The notes: generated by a model from the letters alone, not told the origin. Positions 48,961 to 58,783 are shown, counted from the first letter of the stretch. The stretch is 64,000 bases of DNA from an uncultured Algibacter sp. (GCF_947495675.1 NZ_CANLZX010000014.1:1-64000); one strand, 5' to 3'. A program made the numbers and translations.

Positions 48961-51735
48961 TTATAGTACTAATCGCTTTTGAGATGGCTTAAATTTAGTT
49001 AGAACAATACCATCAACAGCAGCTTCGTACTCTGCTAAAGTTGGTGTTCTTCCTAATATGGTAGATAATACAACCACAGGTGTTGATGATAATAATGATT
49101 CTCCTTTTTTCTCTCCAGAATCTTTTACTACACGACCTTGGAATAAACGCGTTGATGTTGCCATAACTGTATCACCTGGTTCTGCTTTTTCTTGGTTACC
49201 CATACATAAGTTACAACCTGGACGTTCTAGATACAACATGTTTTCGTATTTAGTACGTGCTAATCCTTTTGGTGCGCTATCATCAAACTCGAACCCAGAG
49301 TATTTTTGTAATACTTCCCAGTCTCCTTCTTCTTTAAGTTCGTCAACAATATTGTATGTTGGTGGTGCGACTACTAAAGGTGCTTTAAATTCTACTTTAC
49401 CTTCTTGAGCTTCGATGTTTTTTAACATCTGCGCTAATATTTTCATATCGCCTTTGTGAACCATACATGACCCAACAAAACCTAAATCTACTTTTTTAGT
49501 ACCACCGTAATAAGATAATGGTCTTATATTATCGTGTGTGTATCGTTTTGAAACATCTTCATTGTTTACATCTGGATCTGCAATCATTGGCTCTGCTATC
49601 TGATCTAAATCGATAACAACTTCTGCATGATACTTGGCATTTGCATCTGGTCTTAATGATGGTTTAATACCTGTTTTAAGTTCGGTAATTCTAGTTTCAG
49701 CTTTTTCAACAAGTCCTTTAAGTACTTGCTTAGCGTTATCCATACCTTTATCTATCATGATTTGGATACGTCCTTTTGCAATTTCTAGAGACTCGATTAA
49801 GGTATCGTCTTCAGAAATACAAATAGATGCTTTAGCTTTCATCTCGGCAGTCCAATCTGTAAATGTAAAGGCCTCGTCTGCTGTTAAAGTACCAATATGT
49901 ACTTCGATTACACGACCTTGGAATACGTTTTCGCCTCCAAATTGCTTTAACATTTGTTGCTGCGTTGCGTGTACCACATCACGGAAATCCATATAAGATT
50001 TCATTTGCCCTTTAAAAGTAACTTTAACTGATTCTGGAATTGGCATACTTGCTTCTCCTGTAGCTAAAGCTAATGCAACGGTTCCTGAATCTGCTCCAAA
50101 AGCAACACCCTTAGACATACGTGTATGAGAATCTCCACCAATAATAATATCCCAATCTCCTACAGTAATATCATTCAATACTTTATGAATAACATCGGTC
50201 ATTGGAAAATATTTTCCTTTAGGATCGCGACCAGTAATTAAACCAAAGTCGTTCATAAAACTCATTAACCTTGGTATGTTAGCTTTAGATTTATCATCCC
50301 AAACAGATGCTGTATGACAGCCTGATTGGTAAGCACCATCAACAATTGGAGAGATTACTGTAGCAGCCATCATCTCTAACTCTTGAGAGGTCATTAATCC
50401 TGTAGTATCTTGAGATCCAACAATATTTACTTCTGCACGAACGTAAGATCCCGCATGTAATGTTGCACCAGATGTACCAACAGCATTTTTGTTAAATATT
50501 TTTTCGACAGCGGTTAAACCTTGCCCTTCAATAGATACTTCTTTCGAAGCTGCATATACTTGAGGCACATCGATACCTAATACTTTACAAGCAAATGTTT
50601 GTAATTTTTTACCGAAAACAACAGCGTATGATCCGCCTGCTTTCATAAACTCCATTTTTTGTGGTGTAAATGCCGCAGAGATATCTTTTAATTCTTTATC
50701 GCCGTTATAAAGTTTCTTTTCTTTTGTATTTATTGTAAGAACGGTGCCTGTTTTTACAGAATATACTTCTTTTAAGATTGGTTCGCCATCTTCATCTACA
50801 ATAGTATTACCATCTGCATCTTTTTGTTGCACCCAGTTTTTAAGATCTAAACCTATACCACCTGTTACACCAACTGTTGTTAAGAAAATTGGAGCAATAC
50901 CATTTGTACCTGCAATTACTGGAGCTATATTAATAAATGGCACGTATGGGCTTGAAGGTATTCCTGTCCATAATGCTACGTTGTTAACACCAGACATTCT
51001 AGATGACCCTACACCCATTGTTCCTTTTTCTGCAATTAGCATAACACGTTTATCTGGATGTGCTTCTTTTAATGCTAATAATTCTTTTTGCATGTCTTTG
51101 TTATGCTCAAACATACATTGACCATGTAACTCACGGTCTGATCTTGAGTGAGCATCGCCACCTGGAGATAATAAATCTGTAGAAATATCACCAACCCCAG
51201 CTATGTATGTTACAATATCAATTTTTTCATCTAACTCAGGAAGTTTTGTGAAAAATTCTGCTTGAGCGTAACTTTCAATAATATCTTTAGCAATTTCGCT
51301 TCCGTTTTTGTAAGCTTCTTCTAGACGGTCTGTATCTGCTTCGTAAAGAAAAACTTGTGTTTTTAATACTTCTGCAGCTTCTTTAGCAATAGCAACATTA
51401 GTACCTAAGGCTAAATCTAACAAAACCTTTACTGAAGGGCCACCTTTCATGTGAGAAAGTTGTTCTAAAGCAAAAGTTGGTGTGATTTCTTCAACAACCG
51501 ATTCTCCTAAAATAATTTCTTTTAAAAACTTAGCTTTTACACCAGCTGCACTTGTGGTTCCAGGTAAAACATTATAGATAAAAAAGTTTAGAGAATCTGC
51601 TCTATAGGCGTTATCTACATCTTTAATTTGCGCAATGATTTCGCTTAATAATTCTGCTCCATCAATTGGTTTTGGATGAAGCCCCAGACCTTTTCGTTCT
51701 TCAATCTCCTTGATGTAATCTTTATAAGTGTTCAT
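48961..51735 (-). CDS. acnB: Bifunctional aconitate hydratase 2 / 2-methylisocitrate dehydratase
   Basis: A 924-aa AcnB-type enzyme. It has the AcnB-specific HEAT-like N-terminal domain (about 1-160), then the swivel domain, then the three aconitase core domains, the reverse order of AcnA. Active-site and cluster features are visible: MGVGSSRMSGVNNVALW, IIGGDSHTRMSKGVAFGADS, VGFVGSCMVHKGDM with the first cluster Cys, and RPGCNLCMGN with the other two. AcnB can act on both citrate and 2-methylcitrate intermediates. No prp genes are nearby, so a methylcitrate role is unproven. Confidence 0.97.
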   Translation of the reverse strand: MNTYKDYIKEIEERKGLGLHPKPIDGAELLSEIIAQIKDVDNAYRADSLNFFIYNVLPGTTSAAGVKAKFLKEIILGESVVEEITPTFALEQLSHMKGGPSVKVLLDLALGTNVAIAKEAAEVLKTQVFLYEADTDRLEEAYKNGSEIAKDIIESYAQAEFFTKLPELDEKIDIVTYIAGVGDISTDLLSPGGDAHSRSDRELHGQCMFEHNKDMQKELLALKEAHPDKRVMLIAEKGTMGVGSSRMSGVNNVALWTGIPSSPYVPFINIAPVIAGTNGIAPIFLTTVGVTGGIGLDLKNWVQQKDADGNTIVDEDGEPILKEVYSVKTGTVLTINTKEKKLYNGDKELKDISAAFTPQKMEFMKAGGSYAVVFGKKLQTFACKVLGIDVPQVYAASKEVSIEGQGLTAVEKIFNKNAVGTSGATLHAGSYVRAEVNIVGSQDTTGLMTSQELEMMAATVISPIVDGAYQSGCHTASVWDDKSKANIPRLMSFMNDFGLITGRDPKGKYFPMTDVIHKVLNDITVGDWDIIIGGDSHTRMSKGVAFGADSGTVALALATGEASMPIPESVKVTFKGQMKSYMDFRDVVHATQQQMLKQFGGENVFQGRVIEVHIGTLTADEAFTFTDWTAEMKAKASICISEDDTLIESLEIAKGRIQIMIDKGMDNAKQVLKGLVEKAETRITELKTGIKPSLRPDANAKYHAEVVIDLDQIAEPMIADPDVNNEDVSKRYTHDNIRPLSYYGGTKKVDLGFVGSCMVHKGDMKILAQMLKNIEAQEGKVEFKAPLVVAPPTYNIVDELKEEGDWEVLQKYSGFEFDDSAPKGLARTKYENMLYLERPGCNLCMGNQEKAEPGDTVMATSTRLFQGRVVKDSGEKKGESLLSSTPVVVLSTILGRTPTLAEYEAAVDGIVLTKFKPSQKRLVL

Positions 51736-52230
51736 AAAAGAAGTGTTTTCATTTTAAAATGGCATAAATTGTTAGATTCAATACCATATGATTTATATTA
51801 GAGTTGTTTGTTTTAGTGTTTGCAAACATAAAAAATTTAAAGCAAAGTTTTAAAAAGAAACCATGTAATACAACAAGTAGTAATAGTTATTTATTATAGT
51901 GACATTTATTATTTAATTGATTACCATTTTGATATTATTTTTCAAATAAACTTAAAGATTATTCAAGAAAACAAACTCAAAACCTCCTTATACACATTAG
52001 ATTTCTTAAAACTTTGATTAATATTATTGTAAATACAAGAAAACTGTAATAAACTCAAAAAAAATTGTATAAATTATAAGAAGACAGAACTTGATAAAGT
52101 AAGAAATTATAATTTGTGAATCATAAAATATTTCACTTTTTAGGAGTAAACGAAGACACCCCGTAAATTATAATATAATTACAGCAAAATTAAATATTAA
52201 AATGTAGGATTATGTATTATAAAATTTAAT
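51736..52230. other. 495-bp AT-rich intergenic gap with no gene recognised
   Basis: Lies between the acnB start and the moxR stop, both on the minus strand. A candidate acnB -7 element (TATGTTTG on the minus strand, 51830-51823) is about 90 nt upstream of acnB. A small AT palindrome occurs near 52164-52183. No convincing short ORF, tRNA, mobile-element end or strong terminator was seen in the rest. Confidence 0.6.
51823..51830 (-). promoter_or_regulatory. Candidate -7 element for acnB
   Basis: The minus strand reads TATGTTTG (TAnnTTTG), about 88 nt before the ATG. There is no TTG at the expected spacing. Confidence 0.35.
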
Positions 52231-53184
52231 CTAAAACAAGCTTTTAATAATTTGCTCTTCTGAAACACCTTCTGCTTCTGCTTTATAGTTTTTTATAATT
52301 CTGTGTCTTAATATGCTTTGCGCTACCGCTTGCACGTTTTCTATATCTGGTGAGAATTTACCATTTATAACAGCGTGCGTTTTGGCTGCTAAAATTAAAT
52401 TTTGTGATGCTCTAGGTCCAGCTCCCCAATCAATATAAGATTTTACAAGTTCTGGTGCTGCATTAGAATCTGGTCTTGTTTTCCCTACCATTGAAACGGC
52501 GTATTCAATAACATTATCTGCAACTGGAATACGGCGAATTAAACTCTGAAAACTCACAATTTCTGGTGCAGAAAATAAAGCGTTTACAGTAACTTTATTA
52601 TCTGTTGTAGTCGCTTTTACAACTTGTACTTCTTCATCATAAGAAGGATAATCTAATTTTATAGCAAACATAAATCTATCTAACTGAGCCTCTGGCAACG
52701 GGTAAGTTCCTTCTTGTTCAATTGGATTTTGTGTTGCTAAAACAAAATAAGGTAAATCTAATTTATAATGATGTCCTGCTACGGTTACTGCACGTTCTTG
52801 CATAGCTTCTAATAAAGCAGCTTGAGTTTTTGGAGGTGTTCTATTTATTTCGTCTGCTAGAATAATATTAGCAAAAATAGGGCCTTTTATAAATTTAAAG
52901 TGGCGGTCTTCATCTAATATCTCACTACCTAATATATCACTTGGCATTAAATCTGGCGTGAATTGAATACGCTTAAAATCAAGACCTAATGCTTTAGCAA
53001 TTGTATTAACCATCAATGTTTTTGCTAAACCAGGAACACCAATTAATAATGAATGCCCACCAGAGAATATTGAAATAAGAATTTGAGTAACAACCTCATC
53101 TTGCCCAATAATAACCTTGGCAATTTCTAATTTTAATTCTTTAAACTTTTTTACAAATCCCTCAACGTTAGCAACATCTGACAT
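52231..53184 (-). CDS. MoxR-family AAA+ ATPase
   Basis: A 317-aa cytoplasmic chaperone-like ATPase. Walker A is GVPGLAKTLMVN (about 44-55), Walker B ILADEINRTPPKTQAALLEAM, then QERAVTVAGHHYKL, the sensor region LATQNPIEQEGTYPLPEAQLDRFMF, and the lid helix GAGPRASQNLILAAK. MoxR proteins usually mature or regulate partners with von Willebrand factor A domains; such genes may follow elsewhere, but none lies downstream in this window. It follows the SurA-like gene by 5 bp and is the last gene of that operon. Confidence 0.95.
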   Translation of the reverse strand: MSDVANVEGFVKKFKELKLEIAKVIIGQDEVVTQILISIFSGGHSLLIGVPGLAKTLMVNTIAKALGLDFKRIQFTPDLMPSDILGSEILDEDRHFKFIKGPIFANIILADEINRTPPKTQAALLEAMQERAVTVAGHHYKLDLPYFVLATQNPIEQEGTYPLPEAQLDRFMFAIKLDYPSYDEEVQVVKATTTDNKVTVNALFSAPEIVSFQSLIRRIPVADNVIEYAVSMVGKTRPDSNAAPELVKSYIDWGAGPRASQNLILAAKTHAVINGKFSPDIENVQAVAQSILRHRIIKNYKAEAEGVSEEQIIKSLF

Positions 53185-53189
53185 ACAAT

Positions 53190-54641
53190 CTATTTTTTTA
53201 ACCAGTTACCAGAAAAATCACAAGATCTGTGCTCTTTACTTATTTTTATATAAGTGTCAAGTATTTTTTCTTCTTGCCATTTTTCAATGGCTCTAATTTT
53301 CTTTTCTTCTAGAGCTAAATCTTTTATCTTTAAATAATCACGTGCATAATCGGCTTCATGCTCATCAATTCTATCAGTAACCATAAGTATTTTAAACTTT
53401 TGCCCACCTGTTCTGTCTTCTTCTCTTAAAACTAAACTTACTTCGCCATCTTTTAAATTTTGAATTTGTGCATATAGTTCAGGATCCATTCTAGTTAGCT
53501 CAAAATTGTAATCTTGAGTGGTTGGGTTTATTAATTGCCCGCCATCATTTCGTGTTTCTTTTTCATCGCTAACTTCTCTGGCAGCATCAGCAAAAGAAAT
53601 ATCTCCGGCTACAATACGCTCTCTAACTTTTTCTAGACGTTCTTTGGCGTCTTGAATTGCTTCACTTGAAACCTTTGGTGTTAACAATATATGTGCAACA
53701 TCGTATTCTTGACCTCTAATTTTTTCTAGAGTTATAATGTGATATCCAAAATCTGTTTTAAAAGGCTCTGAGACTTCACCTTCTTGTAATGCAAACGCTA
53801 CTTGTCTAAACTCTTTAACCATTCTTGGTTGTTTTTTGTTTAGTGTGTATTTACCACCTTTACTAGCAGAACCAGGATCTTGAGAATATAAAACAGCTTT
53901 TGAACGGAAACTTGCTCCTCTTTCAATAATATCTGCTTTAAATTGTTTTAAACGGTCTATAATTTTTTGAGTTTCTTCTTCTGAAACCTTTGGCTCGGCT
54001 ACAATTTGAGCTACTTTAAGTTCTGTACCAAATGTTGGTCTTTGATCTTTAGGAATTTTATTGAAAAATGATCTAACCTCTTCAGGTGTAATATCTACTT
54101 CTTCAACAATTTTAGATTGCATTCTTTGAGCTAATAAATTTGATTTATTAATTTCAAACATTTCATCTCTAAAACTCTTTTCATCATCTTTATTATAGAA
54201 TTCTAAAAGACGCTCCATAGACCCGTTAGTTTGTTGTAAAAATTGTTGTATTTGATAATCAACATTTTTTCTAACCTCAGCATCAGAAACTGGTACACTA
54301 TCTTGTATAGCATGATGTGCATATAACTTTCTTTCTAACATTAAACCAAATAGTTCGCAATCTTCAACACCTTCTACTGAACCACCACTTGCCTTAATTT
54401 GATCTTTTTCTTTTTGAATGTCTGAATCTAAAACTATAAAATCGCCAACGACAGCTGCTACACCATCTACCTTTTTAGCCATAGATGTATCAACAGAATC
54501 TACTTTTTTTGTAGCCTCTTTTACTTCATCTTCAATAATTTCTTGAGCGTTTGAGATGCCTAGTACTAAAAAGGCTAAACATAAAGAAAGTAAATGTTTT
54601 GGGTTAATCGAATATTTCAAATTGTTTGTTTTTAATAGCAT
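53190..54641 (-). CDS. Periplasmic parvulin-type peptidyl-prolyl isomerase (SurA-like)
   Basis: A 483-aa exported chaperone/isomerase. The ATG at 54641 gives a long n-region before the signal core (LLSLCLAFLVLGISNAQ); a TTG seven codons later would give a shorter one, and both overlap the previous gene. A SurA-N-like segment (VAAVVGDFIVLDSDIQKE) is followed by two rotamase domains (about 185-285: GSASKGGKYTLN, FKTDFGYHIITLEKI; and 290-390: AHILLTPKV, GGQLINPTT). It probably helps outer-membrane and T9SS proteins fold. It overlaps the upstream lipoprotein gene by 38 bp. Confidence 0.92.
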   Translation of the reverse strand: MLLKTNNLKYSINPKHLLSLCLAFLVLGISNAQEIIEDEVKEATKKVDSVDTSMAKKVDGVAAVVGDFIVLDSDIQKEKDQIKASGGSVEGVEDCELFGLMLERKLYAHHAIQDSVPVSDAEVRKNVDYQIQQFLQQTNGSMERLLEFYNKDDEKSFRDEMFEINKSNLLAQRMQSKIVEEVDITPEEVRSFFNKIPKDQRPTFGTELKVAQIVAEPKVSEEETQKIIDRLKQFKADIIERGASFRSKAVLYSQDPGSASKGGKYTLNKKQPRMVKEFRQVAFALQEGEVSEPFKTDFGYHIITLEKIRGQEYDVAHILLTPKVSSEAIQDAKERLEKVRERIVAGDISFADAAREVSDEKETRNDGGQLINPTTQDYNFELTRMDPELYAQIQNLKDGEVSLVLREEDRTGGQKFKILMVTDRIDEHEADYARDYLKIKDLALEEKKIRAIEKWQEEKILDTYIKISKEHRSCDFSGNWLKK

Positions 54642-55455
54642 CTTTTGTGATATCTTTTTCTAATTCTCTTATTAATTCAAGCTTTCGTTTATTAATCACT
54701 ATTTGATCAATAGTTGGCTTTACATATTCTAATGGTGCTGTATCATTTCTTACTAAAACATCATTAATTTGCATCAAATATACTCCTAATGAATCTTTGA
54801 GTTGTACAAAATTAGATTTTTTTAACAGTTGATTTCTGTTTTCTGAATTTACAGCCGGAATTTTCTTGATAACTTGACTCAATTTAATCCAAATGGAGTC
54901 ATTTAGTGAATAAGATTTAAATTGAATCGAGATAGAATCTAGAGTTATTTTATCTTGTTTATTGTAGCGTTTAAAGCTTTTCTTAATGTTATCAAAATCT
55001 ATAATATTTTCGTTTACATGAATATAACGAAATTTAATAAGCTCTTCGTTTAGTTTAAAAACCTCTTTATTATTACTATAATAAATTTCTGCTTCATTTA
55101 GTGGAACAACCGTATCTATACTCCTTTTTACTAAGGCCTCGATATAAGCTTTACTGTATAAATCGTTTTTATATTGATCTACTAGTCTATTATACTCTTG
55201 CTGTTTTTGTTCGCTTAAATTTAGTTTTGCACCATCAACAAATAATTGTTGTGTTGCCCAACGTTTAATAAAATTTTGAATTAAAAGGGTACTATCTTCT
55301 TTTGATAAGTCTTCTGGAACTAAACCTTCAATATCATCATGATATAGATAATTTTCATTAACTCTGGCAATAGGGACTTTCTCATCCGATTTTTTTAATA
55401 AATCACATGAATAAACTAAAACTAATAATAACAGTATAAAAACTTTATTTCGCAC
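54604..55455 (-). CDS. Lipoprotein related to the parvulin chaperone family (no rotamase core seen)
   Basis: A 283-aa predicted lipoprotein. The signal sequence VFILLLLVLVYSCDLL gives a lipid-modified Cys17. The start codon is GTG, 2 bp after the stop of the upstream isomerase gene. The mature N-terminal part (VPIARVNENYLYHDDIEGLV, IQNFIKRWATQQLFVDGAKL) resembles the SurA N-terminal chaperone region, but the GGxxG and FGYH-type rotamase motifs are absent. It is therefore probably a non-catalytic partner. Its place between two parvulin genes supports a joint role in periplasmic folding (inference). Confidence 0.8.
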   Translation of the reverse strand: MRNKVFILLLLVLVYSCDLLKKSDEKVPIARVNENYLYHDDIEGLVPEDLSKEDSTLLIQNFIKRWATQQLFVDGAKLNLSEQKQQEYNRLVDQYKNDLYSKAYIEALVKRSIDTVVPLNEAEIYYSNNKEVFKLNEELIKFRYIHVNENIIDFDNIKKSFKRYNKQDKITLDSISIQFKSYSLNDSIWIKLSQVIKKIPAVNSENRNQLLKKSNFVQLKDSLGVYLMQINDVLVRNDTAPLEYVKPTIDQIVINKRKLELIRELEKDITKDAIKNKQFEIFD

Positions 55456-55457
55456 CT

Positions 55458-57410
55458 TTATTGTTTAATTTTAGATTTAATTTCCTTTAAAACGTCTTGA
55501 TTAATTTCTATTTTGTATTTAGCTTTTAAAGCTTTAATCCAGTTTTCCTCTTTATAATTTTGATAATCGCTCATAATAGCACCTTTAGCTTCTTCAAAAG
55601 ATTTTTGTGTTTTTGGTAACACCTCTTTTACTTTAACTAAAACAAATCCATTATTATGCTTATAAATTTTTGAAATCCCTTTTGAAAATTGAAAATCAAC
55701 AGGAAGTGCTTGATGCTTAGCATCCATAATATCTGAAGTAAAAATAACATCTACCTTTTCATTACTATTTACAAGAGATTTTATACGGTTAATAGGCATA
55801 TCTTCAACAAAAAGCTTAGATACTTTTTTTAATGTTTTTTGTTTTGTTGAAGCTGCAACAATAGCATCTATACGTTCTGGTAACATGTAATTAGATTTAT
55901 GCTCATCATAATACATTTGCATCTCTGTTGAGTCTGTTTTGGCTGTATCCCATATGGTGCTTTCCATAAGATCGAATAATAATAAACCATCTCTATATTC
56001 TGACACTATGTTTGCAAAATCTTCATTCTCTTCTTCTAAATGATTTTCTTGATATTTAACCAAACTTTCACTTAAAAACGCATTATATTTTTTACCTACT
56101 AATGTTTCAAAATTTTCTTTGCCAGCAGTATTACGTTGAGAGTTGGTTAAATAAACACCAAAATCGTTATATGTAAATTGCTTATTACCTATTTTAACTA
56201 GTGGTTGGCTGCCTTTAAAATCTGCTGGAAGCCTCCATGTTCTTTTAAAATAATTATCATTTAATATTGAAACAAAGTAATTTAAATCAGGTGCTGTATC
56301 ATTAATATTGTATTTTGTTTTTAGCTTATTGGTGAGTGCATTATCAATTAACTTAGATCGGGTATCTCGTTTTACTTTTTCTACTAATTCAGGTTTAATG
56401 GCATCAATACTAGGAACTGGAGTGATTTTATGTAATTTTACAATATGCCAACCAAAATCTGTTTTAAAGGGCTCAGAAACATCACCAATATTTTTTAAAT
56501 TAAAAGCTATTTTTTCAAATTCTTTAGCTCTTAACTGGCCTTGTGAAAAGGATTTTAACTTCCCGCCTATTGAAGCAGAGTTTTTATCATCAGAAAATTG
56601 TTTAGCTAAAGCCTCAAATGTCTCTCCTTGATTAAGTTTTTTATAGATATCTTGAATTCTAACTTCTGGTTTCTCGGCTAATGAATCTTTTTTATTTTCA
56701 ACAACCATTATGTGAGCTACTGTGCGCTCACCTTTAGATTTTCTTTTATCGATAACATTTACAATATGATACCCAAAACGGGTTCTAAATGGCATTGAAA
56801 TATCTCCTACATTGGTACTAAATGCAGCGTTTTCAAATTTATAAACCATTTTAAAACCACCAAAGTAACCTAATTTCTCACCAAATATAGTTTGCCCATT
56901 ATGTACTTCTGAGCGAACTTTTTCAAAACCTTCTTTTAATGCTCTATCTCTTAACAAAGTTATTTTATTATACGCTGCTAATGAATCCTGTGGACTGGCA
57001 TTATCATTAACTTTTACTAAAATATGGTTTGCGTTAACCTCATACAACATTCTTTCATAAGCTTCTTCTACCAATGCATCAGTAACTTTTGAATCTGTAA
57101 TATAATTTTTAGATAATTGTTTCTTATATTTTGCAAGTTCTCTTTTGTAAGAAGGTTTTTCATGTAACCCTAGAGATTTAGCTTCTTGAAGTTTTAATTT
57201 ATAATTAATAAAAAGTTTCAAGTATTCATCTACATCTTTTTGAGATTCGTCTTGAACTAGATCTAAATTCTTGTTATAAACCCTTAAAAATTCCGAAGCA
57301 TATACAGGCTCATTATCAACTACAAAAAGTATATCTTCACTTTTAGTCTGTCCATTTACATTTAATAAGAATACTGTAAATAATAAAGTAAATAAATATC
57401 TTAATTTCAT
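55458..57410 (-). CDS. Periplasmic peptidyl-prolyl isomerase with two parvulin domains
   Basis: A 650-aa exported protein with signal peptide YLFTLLFTVFLLNVNG (cleavage after Gln). A SurA-N-like segment is followed by two rotamase domains at about 115-225 (ANHILVKV, KLGYFGGFKMVY, FRTRFGYHIVNVID) and 230-335 (VAHIMVV, SASIGGKLKSF, FKTDFGWHIVKLHK). The C-terminal 300 residues are a further helical PpiD/SurA-like region without clear motifs. First gene of an operon with a lipoprotein, a SurA-like isomerase and moxR, and preceded by a good promoter. Confidence 0.93.
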   Translation of the reverse strand: MKLRYLFTLLFTVFLLNVNGQTKSEDILFVVDNEPVYASEFLRVYNKNLDLVQDESQKDVDEYLKLFINYKLKLQEAKSLGLHEKPSYKRELAKYKKQLSKNYITDSKVTDALVEEAYERMLYEVNANHILVKVNDNASPQDSLAAYNKITLLRDRALKEGFEKVRSEVHNGQTIFGEKLGYFGGFKMVYKFENAAFSTNVGDISMPFRTRFGYHIVNVIDKRKSKGERTVAHIMVVENKKDSLAEKPEVRIQDIYKKLNQGETFEALAKQFSDDKNSASIGGKLKSFSQGQLRAKEFEKIAFNLKNIGDVSEPFKTDFGWHIVKLHKITPVPSIDAIKPELVEKVKRDTRSKLIDNALTNKLKTKYNINDTAPDLNYFVSILNDNYFKRTWRLPADFKGSQPLVKIGNKQFTYNDFGVYLTNSQRNTAGKENFETLVGKKYNAFLSESLVKYQENHLEEENEDFANIVSEYRDGLLLFDLMESTIWDTAKTDSTEMQMYYDEHKSNYMLPERIDAIVAASTKQKTLKKVSKLFVEDMPINRIKSLVNSNEKVDVIFTSDIMDAKHQALPVDFQFSKGISKIYKHNNGFVLVKVKEVLPKTQKSFEEAKGAIMSDYQNYKEENWIKALKAKYKIEINQDVLKEIKSKIKQ

Positions 57411-57432
57411 GGAGGGAATTTTTAAACGATTA

Positions 57433-57462
57433 CAAAAATACTAATATTAACCTATATTACAA
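57433..57462 (-). promoter_or_regulatory. Promoter of the parvulin-moxR operon
   Basis: On the minus strand TTG (57462-57460), a 19-nt spacer and TATTTTTG (57440-57433) match TTG / TAnnTTTG. The predicted 5' UTR is about 20 nt. Confidence 0.6.
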
Positions 57463-57601
57463 GTTGTTTTGCAAACGATTAAAAAAAGTAATTATTATAA
57501 TAATTAAACTAAAAAAGAGTCATTAAATACGTTTCTATTACCTTTATATTCTAGTAAAAAATTATAATAAAATTTTTACTAAAAATTATTAAACAAAACA
57601 C

Positions 57602-57844
57602 ATGCGTAAACTAAAATTAATATGGGATTTTAGGGGTCCTGATGCTAGTAAAATTGCAGAACACCACGAAATTCATTTAAAAGAATATATTCAATTAGAA
57701 CATTTAAATGTTACCTCTACAGGAATTGAAAACCTAAGTGACATACACACTATTGCATTTTTAGTTGTTGATGAAAACTTAATGAAACCTATAAGAGATG
57801 CATTAAAACCACACAGAGGTCAAGTATATACTGAAACCGAATAA
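57602..57844 (+). CDS. Small conserved protein of unknown function
   Basis: An 80-aa soluble protein starting MRKLKLIWDFRGPDASKIAE, with HHEIHLKEYI, LVVDENLMKPIRDALKPHRG and an acidic end. It has no signal peptide or membrane segment. I recall similar small proteins in other flavobacteria, but no named family. It is a single gene, divergent from the parvulin operon. A 9-bp inverted repeat lies 20 nt before its ATG. Confidence 0.75.
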   Translation: MRKLKLIWDFRGPDASKIAEHHEIHLKEYIQLEHLNVTSTGIENLSDIHTIAFLVVDENLMKPIRDALKPHRGQVYTETE

Positions 57845-57918
57845 TATTTCGTTTTTACAATTAATTTTATATTTATAAAAAATTACGATTACTATTCTTT
57901 TAATGCTATTTAGTAAAA

Positions 57919-58779
57919 TTAATCGTTAGTTATAAGTTTATAACCAACACCACGAACATTTACTATTTTAAGCTTTGAATCGAATTCTAATTTCTTTCTT
58001 AATTTTGATATAAAAACATCTACCGTTCTACCAATATAATCGCCCTCATCTCCCCAAACTGTATTTAATATAACATCACGATTTACAGTTGTATTTGCTG
58101 CATCAAATAATAGGAGCAACAAATCTGCTTCTTTACTTGTAAGTTCTATTTCCTGATTATTAATTATAAGTTTGGTGTTTTTTTTATCAAAAAGATAAGC
58201 ACCTAATGAAATTATATTGGGGTTATTGTTATTTGAATTTGAGCGTTTCTTAAAATACAACATTACTAATAGTAGAAGTATAACTAGTAATATAATTAGC
58301 AAATAATCCTGAGGTGTTAAATTACTATTTACACCTTTTTCAATATTGTGATCAATAATAGTAAATAAAACAGAATAACAAGATTTAGGCAATACTCTCC
58401 CTTTACAAGGAATGATATCGGACTTTTTTAACACGTCCATTTCAAAACTATAAACAACTTCATTAGTTTCACATTGCTCAACCTCAACAATATAATTTTT
58501 AGCAATTTTAGTTTGTTTAACAACCTTATTTACAATTGAGACTAAGCTATCTGGATTAAAAAGTAAATTAGATTCAAATTGAATTCGGTATTGATTTTTA
58601 TCTCTTGTTAAAGGTAAAACACGGGAAGTACTATCATTTGATTTAAGTAAGATTTGATGACCAATCAATCTTAATGCAACTTCAACATGTTTGTCTTTTT
58701 CTTGAGAAAAACCTCCTGTTGCAAACAAAAAAAAACATACATTAATTACTATTATTCTTTTAAAATGTGTTGAGACCAT
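57919..58779 (-). CDS. Transmembrane winged-helix regulator with N-terminal periplasmic domain
   Basis: A 286-aa one-component regulator. An N-terminal signal/anchor sequence (IIVINVCFFLFATGGFSQ) precedes an extracytoplasmic region (about 25-160) with two Cys pairs. A membrane helix follows (DYLLIILLVILLLLVMLYF, about 164-183). The C-terminal domain (about 195-285) is an OmpR/PhoB-type winged helix: IELTSKEADLLLLLFDAANT, VILNTVWGDEGDYIGRTVDV, ISKLRKKL, IVNVRGVGYKL. The order sensor-membrane-DNA-binding is the reverse of ToxR. It is divergent from a TonB-like gene, and the shared 132-bp gap carries phased direct repeats that could be its operator. Confidence 0.88.
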   Translation of the reverse strand: MVSTHFKRIIVINVCFFLFATGGFSQEKDKHVEVALRLIGHQILLKSNDSTSRVLPLTRDKNQYRIQFESNLLFNPDSLVSIVNKVVKQTKIAKNYIVEVEQCETNEVVYSFEMDVLKKSDIIPCKGRVLPKSCYSVLFTIIDHNIEKGVNSNLTPQDYLLIILLVILLLLVMLYFKKRSNSNNNNPNIISLGAYLFDKKNTKLIINNQEIELTSKEADLLLLLFDAANTTVNRDVILNTVWGDEGDYIGRTVDVFISKLRKKLEFDSKLKIVNVRGVGYKLITND

Positions 58780-58783
58780 TTTA

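Noticed and set aside
49058..51121. Three open frames of 116-125 aa antisense to acnB
   Set aside because: They mirror the codon pattern of a highly conserved enzyme and have no domain match or regulatory signals.
52164..52183. AT-only near-palindrome in the acnB-moxR gap
   Set aside because: Imperfect and expected by chance in such AT-rich DNA.
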